DNA from: a virus
Strand: one strand, 5' to 3'
Virus record (IMG/VR): IMGVR_UViG_3300011010_000060
Span: 1-30,579 of that record
DNA length: 30,579 bases
Below the pieces are notes generated by a model. The model made no database searches. It had not been told where the DNA came from and saw only the letters and a list, made by a program, of their open reading frames with translations. This document shows, piece after piece, positions 7,744-16,341 of the stretch. Position 1 is the stretch's first letter. Each line of letters begins with the position of its first letter. Position numbers and translations under genes: made by a program.

Positions 7744-9471
7744 ATGGCAGAAGAAATAATTGGCGTCAAGGTCAAAGTTGATGCAGGGGATATCGGGAAG
7801 TCGGTTGGTTCATTAAAGCAACAACTAAGGGAAGCACAGAATGAAGTAACGGCATTGTCTGAGAAGTTTGGTGCAACCTCAAAGGAAGCAATCAATGCAG
7901 CGAAGAAAGCAGCAGTTTTAAAGGATTCCATCGGTGATGCGAAAGCGTTAACGGATGCATTCAATCCCGACCAAAAGTTTAAGGCATTATCCTCATCTCT
8001 TGCAGGTGCAGCAGGAGGATTTGCAGCATTACAAGGAGCAGTCGGATTGTTTGGTAATCAAGCGGAAGCGGTTGAGAAAACCTTGTTAAAGGTCCAATCT
8101 GCTTTGGCATTGTCGCAAGGTCTTGAAGCGGTTGGAAATAGTATAGACTCGTTTAAGGTCTTAGGCGGAGTTATCAAAGATTCGGTTAGCAAAGCCTTTG
8201 GAACGCTTAGGAGTGCCATCATATCAACAGGAATAGGTGCATTGGTTATCGGAGTAGGTTTACTTATTGCGAACTTTGAAACAGTTAAAAAGGTAGTCCT
8301 AAACTTTATCCCTGGTCTTGGTAAACTTGCCGACTTTGTTGGTAAACTTGTAAATAAAGTTACAGACTTTGTTGGTATCACCAGTGAGGCAGGTAGGGCA
8401 ACTGCAAAACTTATTGAAGATAATGACAAAGCAATTAAGAATAGCGAGAGATTTCTTGAACTTAATGGAGATAAATACGATGAATATACCCAACGTAAAA
8501 TAAAGGCAAATCTTGAATTCAAAAAGAAACAAAATGAGTTTCAGAAAGATGAGCAATTATCAGAAGATCAGAAGAACGTATTAATAAGACAAGCAAGAGA
8601 AAAGGCGAATAGAGAAATTTCCAAGTCTGATGAAGATAGAAATAAATCATTTAAAGATGCAAATAAAAAATTATCAGATGAGCAAAAAGCATTTAGAGAA
8701 GAGCAAGATAAAATAATAAAAGAAGAAGCAGCAGCAAGGCAAAAGGTATTAGATGATTCATTAGCAGCAGAATCTAAAGCGTTCCAATTACAACTACAAG
8801 CAGCAGATAATAGAACAAAGGCAGCAGCAGAACAAGCAAAACTTGATGAAGAATATTTAGAAAAGCAATTTGAGTTAGAAAATTTAGTACAAGAAAAACA
8901 ACAAGAAACATCAAATAAAAAAATATTACTTGATAAAAAGACTGCTGCTGATGAACAAGCAATCCTTGATGCAAGATTGAATGCTCAACTACAATTTTTA
9001 AATTCAATAGGTAGCGTTTTTGGTACTTTAGCAGGATTGTTTGAACAAGGTACTGCTGCAAGTAAAATTGCTGCTATTGCCGAGATTGGTCTTGGTACTG
9101 CAACAGGTTTTATAAATGGTTTAGATATTGCACAAAAGTCTGCAAAGGGAACTGGTCCTGCTGCTGCTTTTGCATTCCCTATATTCTACGCATCACAGAT
9201 TGCTGCTGTTTTAGGTGCAGCAGGTAAAGCAAAGCAAGTCTTATCTCAAGTCAAAGGTGGTGCAGGTGCGGTAAATTTACCATCAGGTAGTGGTCTTGCA
9301 TCTGCTCCTGTCAGTCCACAATTATCAACTGTAAACACAGTTACACAATTAAATCAAGCATCCATAAACCAAATGGGATCAGCAGCAGGAAGGGCATACG
9401 TTGTTGAATCTGACATCACAAACCAACAAGAAAAAATAATAAGAATAAACCGAGCAGCAAGGCTTGGATAA
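7744..9471 (+). CDS. Tape measure protein
   Basis: A 575-residue protein starting with charged helical sequence (about 1-75, LKQQLREAQNEVTALSEKF heptads), a Gly/Ala-rich segment, a hydrophobic stretch near 161-176 (GIGALVIGVGLLIANF), a long Lys/Glu/Gln-rich coiled coil at roughly 225-400, then an Ala/Gly-rich region with several small-residue helices. This is the classic composition of a tape measure, which sets tail length and is delivered into the cell envelope during DNA entry. At about 0.15 nm per residue it would give a tail of roughly 85 nm, short for a siphovirus. The central coiled-coil DNA is AT-rich with GCA repeats, normal for such proteins. Confidence 0.85.
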   Translation: MAEEIIGVKVKVDAGDIGKSVGSLKQQLREAQNEVTALSEKFGATSKEAINAAKKAAVLKDSIGDAKALTDAFNPDQKFKALSSSLAGAAGGFAALQGAVGLFGNQAEAVEKTLLKVQSALALSQGLEAVGNSIDSFKVLGGVIKDSVSKAFGTLRSAIISTGIGALVIGVGLLIANFETVKKVVLNFIPGLGKLADFVGKLVNKVTDFVGITSEAGRATAKLIEDNDKAIKNSERFLELNGDKYDEYTQRKIKANLEFKKKQNEFQKDEQLSEDQKNVLIRQAREKANREISKSDEDRNKSFKDANKKLSDEQKAFREEQDKIIKEEAAARQKVLDDSLAAESKAFQLQLQAADNRTKAAAEQAKLDEEYLEKQFELENLVQEKQQETSNKKILLDKKTAADEQAILDARLNAQLQFLNSIGSVFGTLAGLFEQGTAASKIAAIAEIGLGTATGFINGLDIAQKSAKGTGPAAAFAFPIFYASQIAAVLGAAGKAKQVLSQVKGGAGAVNLPSGSGLASAPVSPQLSTVNTVTQLNQASINQMGSAAGRAYVVESDITNQQEKIIRINRAARLG

Positions 9472-9482
9472 AATAAAACAAA

Positions 9483-11045
9483 ATGGAGAAGAATATACCG
9501 ATTTTTAACTTGGAGATAACCAGCGACCTTGAAGATGATGTTGAGGTAGATACAATTAGTTTGGTTGACAGACCTGCTATAGAGAGGTCCTTCCTTGCCT
9601 TTGCAGATGATTACGCAGAAGGAATGCCTCACTATACAAAAGATGGTGTACTGTGGACAGGACCAACACACAAAGATGCAGATGGAAGGTTAATGACTGG
9701 TGAGGTACACGATGAGAATAGTCAATACCTTTACCACATTGATGAATTAGCGGAAGTTGGACCAAGAGGAGGGATAAGAGAATCAGACAAAGCACCCAAG
9801 TCGGACACTAAAAACCCGAACCCGAAAGGTGAAGGGAGTGCCAAAGGTGATGCATCGGGTAAGAAGGGTGCAAAAGTTACAGAGGACCAAGAGAAAAGTT
9901 TGCAGAAAAAGGTTGATGAGTTTAATGAAAAAGAAAGCAATACTAAGAATGGCAATGCTACTCTTGGGGCGTTAAAGTCAGTTTTCCAAAGGGGATTGGG
10001 TGCATTTAATACCTCACGCAGTCCTGTGGTAAGATCAGCAGAACAATGGGCATTTGCACGGGTTAACGCATTTCTTTACCTGCTAAAAAATGGCAGACCT
10101 CAGAATCCAAAATACACTACCGATTACGATTTACTACCAAAGGACCATCCCAAAGCAGAAAAGTTTGCAGAATCAAATATGATTGAATGCCAAAACTGCG
10201 GTCACTCGTGGGAGTACGAAGAAGGGGGCGAGGATGTTTACAAATGCCATCTCTGCCAATACGAAAACCAACCTCAAGTATTTGCGGAATCATACACCGA
10301 CTATCCCGAGAGTGCAAAGAACAACGCACAAAGAGCATTGGATTGGGCAGAGAAAAACGGATGGGGAGAATGTGGCACGGAGGTTGGAAAGATAAGGGCA
10401 AATCAAATCGCAAAGGGTGAACCCGTTTCCCGTGAAACAATCGGAAGGATTAGCGGATTTAAACGCCATCAAGAAAATAAAGATGTACCATATTCCGAAG
10501 GATGCGGAGGTCTTATGTGGGATGCTTGGGGAGGTACTTCAATGATTGAATGGGCAAGTAACAAGTTAAAGAAAATAGACAGACAAAACTTTGTTATCCA
10601 GGATGAGGACCAACAAATCATAAGCGGTCCATTAATGTTGGCAGATACTCCGATATATCGCAATGACCACAACGGAGAGTATTATGTAGTGTTCACAAAG
10701 GAAACAATAAAAAAGATTGCACAACGATACTTTAAAAAAGGGTATCAAGCAAACGTGAACTTGATGCACGATTCGGGGCAATCCGTTGAAGGTGTTACCA
10801 TGTTTGAATCTTTTATCAGCGACAAGGTTAGGGGCATCTACCCGATGAAAGGATTTGAGGATGTACCCGATGGGTCCTGGTTCGGTTCGTTTAAAGTTGA
10901 CAATGCGGAAGTATGGGCAGAGATAAAAGCAGGAAAGATAAAGGGATTCTCCGTTGAGGGGCAATTTAACTACCGAAAAACAGGCGATAAGAAGATAGAA
11001 CAACTATGGCAGAACGTATTGAAGGTACTTGCTCAAATCGCCTAA
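9483..11045 (+). CDS. Composite prohead protease (XkdF-like) with zinc ribbon
   Basis: A 520-residue multi-domain protein. N-terminal: DTISLVDRPAIERSFLAF, typical of XkdF-like phage serine proteases. Inserted after it: a module with YTKDGVLWTGPTHK, a basic low-complexity linker (about 97-135), a domain with FARVNAFLYLLKNGRPQNPK and DYDLLPKDHP, a four-Cys zinc ribbon (C236, C239, C255, C258), and an RALDWAEKNGWGECGTEVGK domain ending in GGLMWDAWGG. The C-terminal part returns to XkdF character, with likely catalytic H429 (LMHDSG) and S490 (GFSVEG). It sits directly before scaffold and capsid genes, where the protease that matures the prohead belongs. The protease call is good; roles of the inserted domains are unknown. 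Confidence 0.75.
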   Translation: MEKNIPIFNLEITSDLEDDVEVDTISLVDRPAIERSFLAFADDYAEGMPHYTKDGVLWTGPTHKDADGRLMTGEVHDENSQYLYHIDELAEVGPRGGIRESDKAPKSDTKNPNPKGEGSAKGDASGKKGAKVTEDQEKSLQKKVDEFNEKESNTKNGNATLGALKSVFQRGLGAFNTSRSPVVRSAEQWAFARVNAFLYLLKNGRPQNPKYTTDYDLLPKDHPKAEKFAESNMIECQNCGHSWEYEEGGEDVYKCHLCQYENQPQVFAESYTDYPESAKNNAQRALDWAEKNGWGECGTEVGKIRANQIAKGEPVSRETIGRISGFKRHQENKDVPYSEGCGGLMWDAWGGTSMIEWASNKLKKIDRQNFVIQDEDQQIISGPLMLADTPIYRNDHNGEYYVVFTKETIKKIAQRYFKKGYQANVNLMHDSGQSVEGVTMFESFISDKVRGIYPMKGFEDVPDGSWFGSFKVDNAEVWAEIKAGKIKGFSVEGQFNYRKTGDKKIEQLWQNVLKVLAQIA

Positions 11046-11097
11046 GAATGACCTATATGGTACATTGGAAAATACTAACTATTTATTGTCAAAAGTT

Positions 11098-11685
11098 ATG
11101 ATGACTACTTTAGAAGCAATTAACAAGATTAAACAAATGTTCGCAGAAGCAGGGGAATTGCCATCTGCAATGCCATTGCAATCTGTTGCTGAGTACAGTT
11201 TGAAGAGTGGAGCAAAGGTTATGATTGATAAGTACGAAGTCGGTGGTAAGGTTACATTGGTAGATGATGGCGGTAACCAAGTTCCTGCACCTGCTGGAGA
11301 GCATGAGTTGATAGATGGTTCGGTAATGACTTTGGATGAGAACTCTATCATTTTGTCAATTAAAGCACCTGAGGTTGAACTCCCTGAAGCACCTGAGGTT
11401 GAAATTGAATCAAACAAGCAGGAAGAAGAGGACATGATGAAGAAGAAGATTGAAGAAATGCAGAAGCAACTTGATGAGATTAAGATGGCATACGATGCCA
11501 AACTTGCCTCTCAAGAAGCAAAGTTCAGCAAGGGTATGAGTGATATTTCTGATGTGTTAGTGCAACTTTTAAGCACACCGTCAGCAAATGCTACTGAGCA
11601 ACCCAAAGAAAAGTTTAATCAGCACATTGAAAAAAAGGAAGATAAAATTAGTCGTTTCCTTGATTTCGCTAAATCAATTAAGTAA
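11098..11685 (+). CDS. Scaffolding protein
   Basis: A 195-residue protein between protease and capsid genes. The frame is open from 11029 with an ATG inside the protease gene, but homologous-looking sequence (MTTLEAINKIKQMF) begins at the tandem ATGs 11098/11101, the preferred starts. Residues about 20-95 form a small beta-rich domain (KVTLVDDGGNQVPAPAGEHE and LIDGSVMTLDENS); residues about 108-145 are a strong coiled coil with EEED and KKKIEEMQKQLDEIK. A coiled coil just upstream of the capsid gene is typical of scaffolds, which fill the prohead and are removed by the protease. The N-terminal domain may bind capsid protein; that is inference. Confidence 0.7.
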   Translation: MMTTLEAINKIKQMFAEAGELPSAMPLQSVAEYSLKSGAKVMIDKYEVGGKVTLVDDGGNQVPAPAGEHELIDGSVMTLDENSIILSIKAPEVELPEAPEVEIESNKQEEEDMMKKKIEEMQKQLDEIKMAYDAKLASQEAKFSKGMSDISDVLVQLLSTPSANATEQPKEKFNQHIEKKEDKISRFLDFAKSIK

Positions 11686-11715
11686 AAATTTCTCAAACAA
11701 TAAAAATTAAATAAA

Positions 11716-12666
11716 ATGAGTTTTTCAGTAGGAACATTGGCAGCATATACAAAAGAGAACGAGGGTCTCCTTGTTGCATCTTCTGTACTTGGCAGCAAAA
11801 CTGCATCTTTGATTAAAGAGCAGGGAAACGTGATGGTAGGTGTTAAGTCCTCCGAAACCATCAACATAATGGACACAGATGCTATCTTCCAAGATGGTTC
11901 ATCTTGCGGATTTAACGCATCAGGTCTGACTTCTTTCACACAAAGGACTGTAACAGTAGGTAAGATTAAGGTTAACGAAGCACTTTGCTTGAAAGACCTT
12001 GAGAGCAAGTATTTGCAAAAAGCACTTCCTGCTGGTTCTTCTTACGATTCAATGATTTACTCTGAAGAGTATTCAAAGCGTAAGGCAGAGAAAATTGCTT
12101 TGCAACTTGAAAACTCAATTTGGCAAGGTAACACAGGAAGCGTTGATGTAAACTTGAATAAGTTTACAGGTTTGACTTCTTTGATTACCTCCGCAGGTGG
12201 ATCAGTTGTAAATGCAAACAGTGTACCTTTTCATGGTTCAGTAGAAACTGCCATTACCGATGCAAATGTTATCAGCATTTTTGATGATATCTACAAAGCA
12301 ATCCCTGCTCAAGTAGTTGATAAAAGCGACATTACTATCTTCTGCGGAATGGATGTGTTTAGGACTTACACCGTGAAGTTGAAAACATCTAACTTGTTTC
12401 ATTACAAATATGATGAAGCAGCAAATGGTGAGTTTTTCCTCCCAGGTACTAACGTGAAAGTTATGGCGGTTCAAGGTTTGAACAGCACTGGCAAGATTGT
12501 TGCTACAAGGGTATCAAACTTGTTCTTGGGTACAGACCTTTTGAATGAGGAAGAGAGGTTTGAAATCTTCTACGCTAAAGAAGCAGATCAAGTCCGCTTT
12601 GTAGCAGAATTCAAAATGGGTGTAAACTTTGCATTCCCTGATGAGATTGTTAAGTTTTTTGTTTAA
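11716..12666 (+). CDS. Major capsid protein, HK97 fold
   Basis: A 316-residue protein placed after protease and scaffold. It begins near MSFSVGTLAAYTKENEGLLV and contains a long helix region (EEYSKRKAEKIALQLENSIWQGN), an IFCGMDVFRTYTVKL segment and a C-terminal strand set ending RFVAEFKMGVNFAFPDEIVK. This is the arrangement of HK97-fold capsid proteins: spine helix, then A-domain, then closing strands. Length fits. No obvious N-terminal delta domain is present, consistent with the separate scaffold gene. A promoter candidate overlaps its stop codon and a GC-rich hairpin follows 15 bases after the stop. Confidence 0.82.
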   Translation: MSFSVGTLAAYTKENEGLLVASSVLGSKTASLIKEQGNVMVGVKSSETINIMDTDAIFQDGSSCGFNASGLTSFTQRTVTVGKIKVNEALCLKDLESKYLQKALPAGSSYDSMIYSEEYSKRKAEKIALQLENSIWQGNTGSVDVNLNKFTGLTSLITSAGGSVVNANSVPFHGSVETAITDANVISIFDDIYKAIPAQVVDKSDITIFCGMDVFRTYTVKLKTSNLFHYKYDEAANGEFFLPGTNVKVMAVQGLNSTGKIVATRVSNLFLGTDLLNEEERFEIFYAKEADQVRFVAEFKMGVNFAFPDEIVKFFV

Positions 12667-12675
12667 ATAACTTTG
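12647..12675 (+). promoter_or_regulatory. Putative promoter downstream of the capsid gene
   Basis: TAACTTTG (12668-12675) fits TAnnTTTG, with TTG at 12647-12649 and an 18-base spacer. The expected start, about 12682, falls at the first base of a stable hairpin. It would give the 12725 gene a second transcript. The -33 element is short and lies in coding sequence, so chance is possible. Confidence 0.4.
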
Positions 12676-12681
12676 ATGGTG

Positions 12682-12700
12682 AGGGGTGGTTTCCATCCCT
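12682..12700 (+). other. GC-rich hairpin after the capsid stop codon
   Basis: AGGGGTGG pairs with CCATCCCT around a TTT loop (8 pairs, one G-U). No T-run follows, so it is a poor terminator; it may protect an mRNA end, act as partial terminator, or be a 5' stabiliser if transcription starts at 12682. Confidence 0.55.
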
Positions 12701-12724
12701 TGCCTTCATTATAAATTTTATATT

Positions 12725-13237
12725 ATGCCGTGTGCATTAACTCAAGGTTACGTATTGGATTGTAAAGAATCCATTGGTGGCATCAAAGCGGTTTGGTTTA
12801 TTCCATTCGGTGATGTTACTACAATTACAGAGGCATCAGGTGTTGTTACTACTATCACTAAGGCATCAGGAAAGGTGTTTTATAAGTACCAACTTGTAAA
12901 GCAAACCTCTTCACTAACCGAAAACATTACTGCCTCTGTTGAGAATGGTACTGTTTTCTATGCACAAGAATTGTCAATCATCCTTAATAAACTTCAAGCA
13001 TCTACAAGAAATGAGATTTTGCTTTTGGCAAAAAACAATCTCCTTGCGGTGGTTCAAGATGGTAACGATAAATACTTCTTGCTCGGTAAGGTAAATGGTG
13101 CTGATTTGACTGGTGGTAATGGTGCGACTGGTACTGCTTTTGGAGATAGGAATGGTTACACATTGACCTTCACGGGAAATGAACCTGCACTTGCTCCTGA
13201 GGTTTCAAGTGGTATTATAGCAGGATTAACTGTGTAA
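12725..13237 (+). CDS. Major tail tube or head decoration protein candidate
   Basis: A 170-residue protein starting MPCALTQGYVLDCKESIGG. An in-frame ATG at 12686 is rejected because it sits inside a hairpin and the sequence before 12725 does not look coding. It is a Ser/Thr/Gly-rich beta protein with a helical middle (ELSIILNKLQASTRNEILLL) and a C-terminal GYTLTFTGNEPALAPEV, a strand pattern reminiscent of tail-tube subunits. Its own leader, promoter candidate and a strong terminator downstream (13263-13290) suggest an abundant protein expressed as a short transcript. The small-protein-after-capsid position would also fit decoration. The fold cannot be decided from sequence alone. Confidence 0.5.
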   Translation: MPCALTQGYVLDCKESIGGIKAVWFIPFGDVTTITEASGVVTTITKASGKVFYKYQLVKQTSSLTENITASVENGTVFYAQELSIILNKLQASTRNEILLLAKNNLLAVVQDGNDKYFLLGKVNGADLTGGNGATGTAFGDRNGYTLTFTGNEPALAPEVSSGIIAGLTV

Positions 13238-13262
13238 ATAGGCAAGGTTTAGATTTGAGTAG

Positions 13263-13290
13263 GGCATCCATTTCGGATGCCTTTCTTTTT
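13263..13290 (+). terminator. Intrinsic terminator
   Basis: Perfect 7-pair stem GGCATCC/GGATGCC with an ATTTC loop followed by TTTCTTTTT. It ends the head transcript before the portal block, 25 bases after the stop at 13237. Confidence 0.88.
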
Positions 13291-13324
13291 GGGTAAAAGT
13301 TAGCGGATTACCTATTTAGACATA

Positions 13325-13702
13325 ATGATACAACTCACACAAGGAGCAACGGAGTTTATTTACCTTACTTTAACGGAGAAGCAAACACTTGCCTCACCTA
13401 ATTACTTGTTCCGTTTTGTCAATCGTACTACACGGGATGAGGTTACTTTCGTGCTTTTGTTTGCTCTTGATGTTTCAATCTACAAGGATAGATACAACAA
13501 GTTCAGCATCAAAGTACCGAAGTATTTTGGATTGGGATATGTCGGGGAGTGGTTGTATTATGTCTATGAGCAATCAAGTGCTTACAATGTAGACTATACC
13601 CAAGCGACTACACTCCTTGAGGAAGGCATTATGAAACTGTCACCATCAACCACATTTGAGTACACACAATACGAGGTTGACAATACATACATAACAAGAT
13701 GA
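13325..13702 (+). CDS. Conserved phage protein, possible neck/structural
   Basis: A 125-residue protein starting MIQLTQGATEFIYLTLTEKQ. It has a beta-rich first half (NYLFRFVNRTTRDEVTFVLL), then RYNKFSIKVPKYFGLGYVGEW and YYVYEQ. I recognise the pattern as recurrent in Bacteroidota phage structural clusters but know no biochemical role. It follows a terminator by 34 bases; the leader contains GATTACCT (13306-13313), a word shared with the 2923-3039 region, and a poor promoter match. It overlaps the portal gene by 4 bases (ATGA), so the two are probably co-translated and the protein may belong to the head vertex or neck. Confidence 0.55.
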   Translation: MIQLTQGATEFIYLTLTEKQTLASPNYLFRFVNRTTRDEVTFVLLFALDVSIYKDRYNKFSIKVPKYFGLGYVGEWLYYVYEQSSAYNVDYTQATTLLEEGIMKLSPSTTFEYTQYEVDNTYITR

Positions 13703-15687
13703 TGAATGATTTAGTCATATTAAACTTTCAAGAAGCAAGGCAACCTGAGTACAGGGAGAAGAGGGGCAAGGGTTACATTGAGTTCGGTGAGAGAAACGAT
13801 TACCCAAACTACCTTTTGCAACTTTATAACAAGTCTGCAAAGCACAATGCTATCGTAAAAGGTAAGGTTAACTACATCATAGGAAACGGATGGAAGAGTG
13901 ATGAGGTAGACCCGATAGCGGACCAATTCATCGCACAACCGAATCAGTTTGAATCCTTGAATGAATTGACAAGGAAGGTATCTATTGACATAGAAATTTT
14001 TGGCGGTGCTTACCTTGAGGTTATTTGGTCCGTTACGGGTGGTCAGTTAACCGATGTCTTACACATTGATTATACCAAGATCAGGTCCAACACGGATAAC
14101 ACACAGTTTTGGTACAAGAAAGATTGGAATGAAAGAAAGGATGAGTTAATCCCATTGATGGCATTTAATACAAAGGTCAGGCAAGGGAAGCAGATACTTT
14201 ACATAAAGGAGTATAGACCAGGTTTAGACACCTATGCTCTTCCAGGTTATATGGGTGCATTGAACTATATTGAATCAGATATAGAAGTCAGCAGACACGT
14301 TTTGGGGAATGCTCAAACGGGATTCAGTGCATCCAAACTTATTACCCTTCCAAATGGCGAACCTTCTCCCGATGAGAAGAGGAACATTGAAAGAAGGTTT
14401 ACGGATAGGTTTAGCGGTAGCGATGGTAAGAAGTTTATCTTATCCTTTACAACTGATCCTGCAAGGAAACCAATTATTGAGGACTTAGGAGCAAGTGATA
14501 TTACAAAAGAGGATTTTACGAGGGTTGACTTAATTATACAAAACAACTTGTTTGCAGGTCATCAGATAACCTCACCAAGTCTTTTCGGTATTGCCGAACC
14601 TGGGCAACTTGGAAGCAGAACGCAGATGCGTGATTCTTATGAGATATTTAAAAACACCTATGTAAACGATAAGCAGCAGTTCCTTGAAGTAATCTTCACT
14701 CAACTTGCTGCGTTAAAGGGTGCGACTTCTGAGGTTAGTATTATACCCGTTGAACCTATCGGGTTTGAGTTGAGCGAGGCAGCACTTTTGCAGATTGCAC
14801 CGAAAGAGTGGTTATTGGAGAAAGCAGGGATAGATGTTGCAAAATATGCACCAACTGAAGCAACTCAACCATCAGCAAACCAAGAACAAGTTGAGGTAAA
14901 CGATAACTTAAAGAATCTAAGCGGTAGACAATACCAGCACTTGATGCGAGTAATTAGGCAATACTCTCAAGGTAAAATTACCAAAGAGATTGCGGTTACT
15001 ATGCTCAAGTCAGGTCTTGGAATGAATGACAATGAGATAAATGCTATGCTCGGCATAGATGAGGACCCAATGACCGAGGACTTTAGTTTCTCCGCACTTG
15101 ATGAGGACACTGTTATAGGCTTATTTAGAGAGGTTGGTGAACCTAAAGAGGATTATAACATAATCCAATCCAAGGCGGTTTTTAGTGCCAAGGATGCGTT
15201 TGCAGAGGGAGATTTGATAGACAAGACACTTGACAAGCAAATCCTTGCCTTGATTGACAAGGATAGGAAGATAAGCATTGATGACATTGCGAAGGCGGTA
15301 AGGAAAAGCAGAGAGGTGGTACAGGGAAGATTGTATTACTTGGTTGAATCGGGTGCGGTAAGTTATGACCCAAAGATTGAAGAAAGGAAACTTACCAAAC
15401 CATTAAGCAAGTTGGTTGATGATATGGATATAACAACCTTTGAGATTAAGTATTCTTACGAGTGGAAACCGATTGTACCAAAAGAGGATAGAGATTCTTT
15501 AGAAAAACCATCAAGGTCTTTTTGCAGAAAGTTATATGGAGAGCAAAGGCTTTGGAGTAGAAGCGGAATAGAGATGTTGAGTGCAAGACTTGGTTACTCG
15601 GTATTTGACCGAGGCGGTGGATGGTGGGGAGATTCACCAAGTTGTAGGCACGAGTGGAGAAGAAACGTAGTAGTAAAAAAGAAATAA
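13699..15687 (+). CDS. Portal protein fused to winged-helix and minor-head domains
   Basis: A 662-residue protein. Residues 1 to about 400 are an HK97/SPP1-type portal: ERNDYPNYLLQLYNKSAKHN, KVNYIIGNGW, NELTRKVSIDIEIFGGAYLEV, and QLGSRTQMRDSYEIFKN near the end. Residues about 408-452 form a helical segment (LMRVIRQYSQGKITKEIAV). Residues about 511-556 (LDKQILALIDKDRKISIDDI, then RKSREVVQGRLYYLVESGAVS) look like a winged helix. The last 60 residues (SRSFCRKLYGEQRLWSRSGI, ending SPSCRHEWRRNV) resemble the C-terminal end of phage minor head proteins, with two cysteines. The portal forms the DNA channel at the head vertex. The fusion puts portal and internal head functions in one chain. The portal call is strong; the added domains are inferred. 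Confidence 0.85.
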   Translation: MMNDLVILNFQEARQPEYREKRGKGYIEFGERNDYPNYLLQLYNKSAKHNAIVKGKVNYIIGNGWKSDEVDPIADQFIAQPNQFESLNELTRKVSIDIEIFGGAYLEVIWSVTGGQLTDVLHIDYTKIRSNTDNTQFWYKKDWNERKDELIPLMAFNTKVRQGKQILYIKEYRPGLDTYALPGYMGALNYIESDIEVSRHVLGNAQTGFSASKLITLPNGEPSPDEKRNIERRFTDRFSGSDGKKFILSFTTDPARKPIIEDLGASDITKEDFTRVDLIIQNNLFAGHQITSPSLFGIAEPGQLGSRTQMRDSYEIFKNTYVNDKQQFLEVIFTQLAALKGATSEVSIIPVEPIGFELSEAALLQIAPKEWLLEKAGIDVAKYAPTEATQPSANQEQVEVNDNLKNLSGRQYQHLMRVIRQYSQGKITKEIAVTMLKSGLGMNDNEINAMLGIDEDPMTEDFSFSALDEDTVIGLFREVGEPKEDYNIIQSKAVFSAKDAFAEGDLIDKTLDKQILALIDKDRKISIDDIAKAVRKSREVVQGRLYYLVESGAVSYDPKIEERKLTKPLSKLVDDMDITTFEIKYSYEWKPIVPKEDRDSLEKPSRSFCRKLYGEQRLWSRSGIEMLSARLGYSVFDRGGGWWGDSPSCRHEWRRNVVVKKK

Positions 15688-15688
15688 G

Positions 15689-16282
15689 ATGAGCAGAAAT
15701 ATATTATTTATATCAGTAGATACGATAAAGGACAGAACAGGGTTGCACGTTAACGTAGACCCTAAGTTGGTCTTTCCCGATATACTTTATGCACAGGATG
15801 CATATATCCTCCCTGCTTTGGGTACGGCACTTTATGAGAAGTTACAGACAGGTATTGAGTGCGGAGATTTAGATTGCGATGAGGAAACCTTGCTTAACAC
15901 CTACATAACACCTTGTTTGGTTTATTATGTTATGAGTGAGTTGCCAATGGCGTTATCATATCAATTCTATAATAAGGGTGTAGTAAGGAAGTCGGGAGAT
16001 AACCAAACCGAACCAAGTGCATCAGAATTGGCAGATGTGGCGAATAGGTACGGAGCAAGGGCAGAGTTTTACAAGCAAAGGTTAATCAAGTTCTTGAAAC
16101 AAGAATCCCAAGCAAGTGCAAAATATCCTGAGTACATAAACCCTGGCACTGGAGTAGATACGATTGTTCCCGACAATGATGCCTACACTACTACCATTTA
16201 TCTCGGTGATTACGATTGTGGCAGATACAAAACATTTGAAGAAAAATATCAAGGAAATATAAATCGTTGTTGTGGCGAATAA
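15689..16282 (+). CDS. Head-tail connector-like protein (DUF6712-like)
   Basis: A 197-residue protein starting one base after the portal stop. It is mostly helical: NVDPKLVFPDILYAQDAYIL, LPALGTALYEKLQ, LLNTYITPCLVYYVMSELP, then RYGARAEFYKQRLIKFLKQE. The layout matches the gp6/gp15-type adaptor proteins that extend the portal ring, and resembles the family often listed as DUF6712 in Bacteroidota phages (recalled, not searched). The C-terminal 50 residues are polar with three cysteines at the very end. Direct adjacency to the portal supports an adaptor role. Confidence 0.65.
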   Translation: MSRNILFISVDTIKDRTGLHVNVDPKLVFPDILYAQDAYILPALGTALYEKLQTGIECGDLDCDEETLLNTYITPCLVYYVMSELPMALSYQFYNKGVVRKSGDNQTEPSASELADVANRYGARAEFYKQRLIKFLKQESQASAKYPEYINPGTGVDTIVPDNDAYTTTIYLGDYDCGRYKTFEEKYQGNINRCCGE

Positions 16283-16341
16283 AACATACACTAAAAAAAA
16301 CCAAGAGAAACTTCGTGTTTACCTTGAAAAAATAAAAAAGG

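Noticed and set aside
10183-10420. Extra + strand frames inside the protease gene
   Set aside because: The translations are Arg/Lys-rich, without domains, while the main frame carries clear zinc ribbon and protease motifs.
13250-13257. TAGATTTG, a match to the -7 promoter element
   Set aside because: No -33 element at proper distance, and a perfect terminator follows at 13263.
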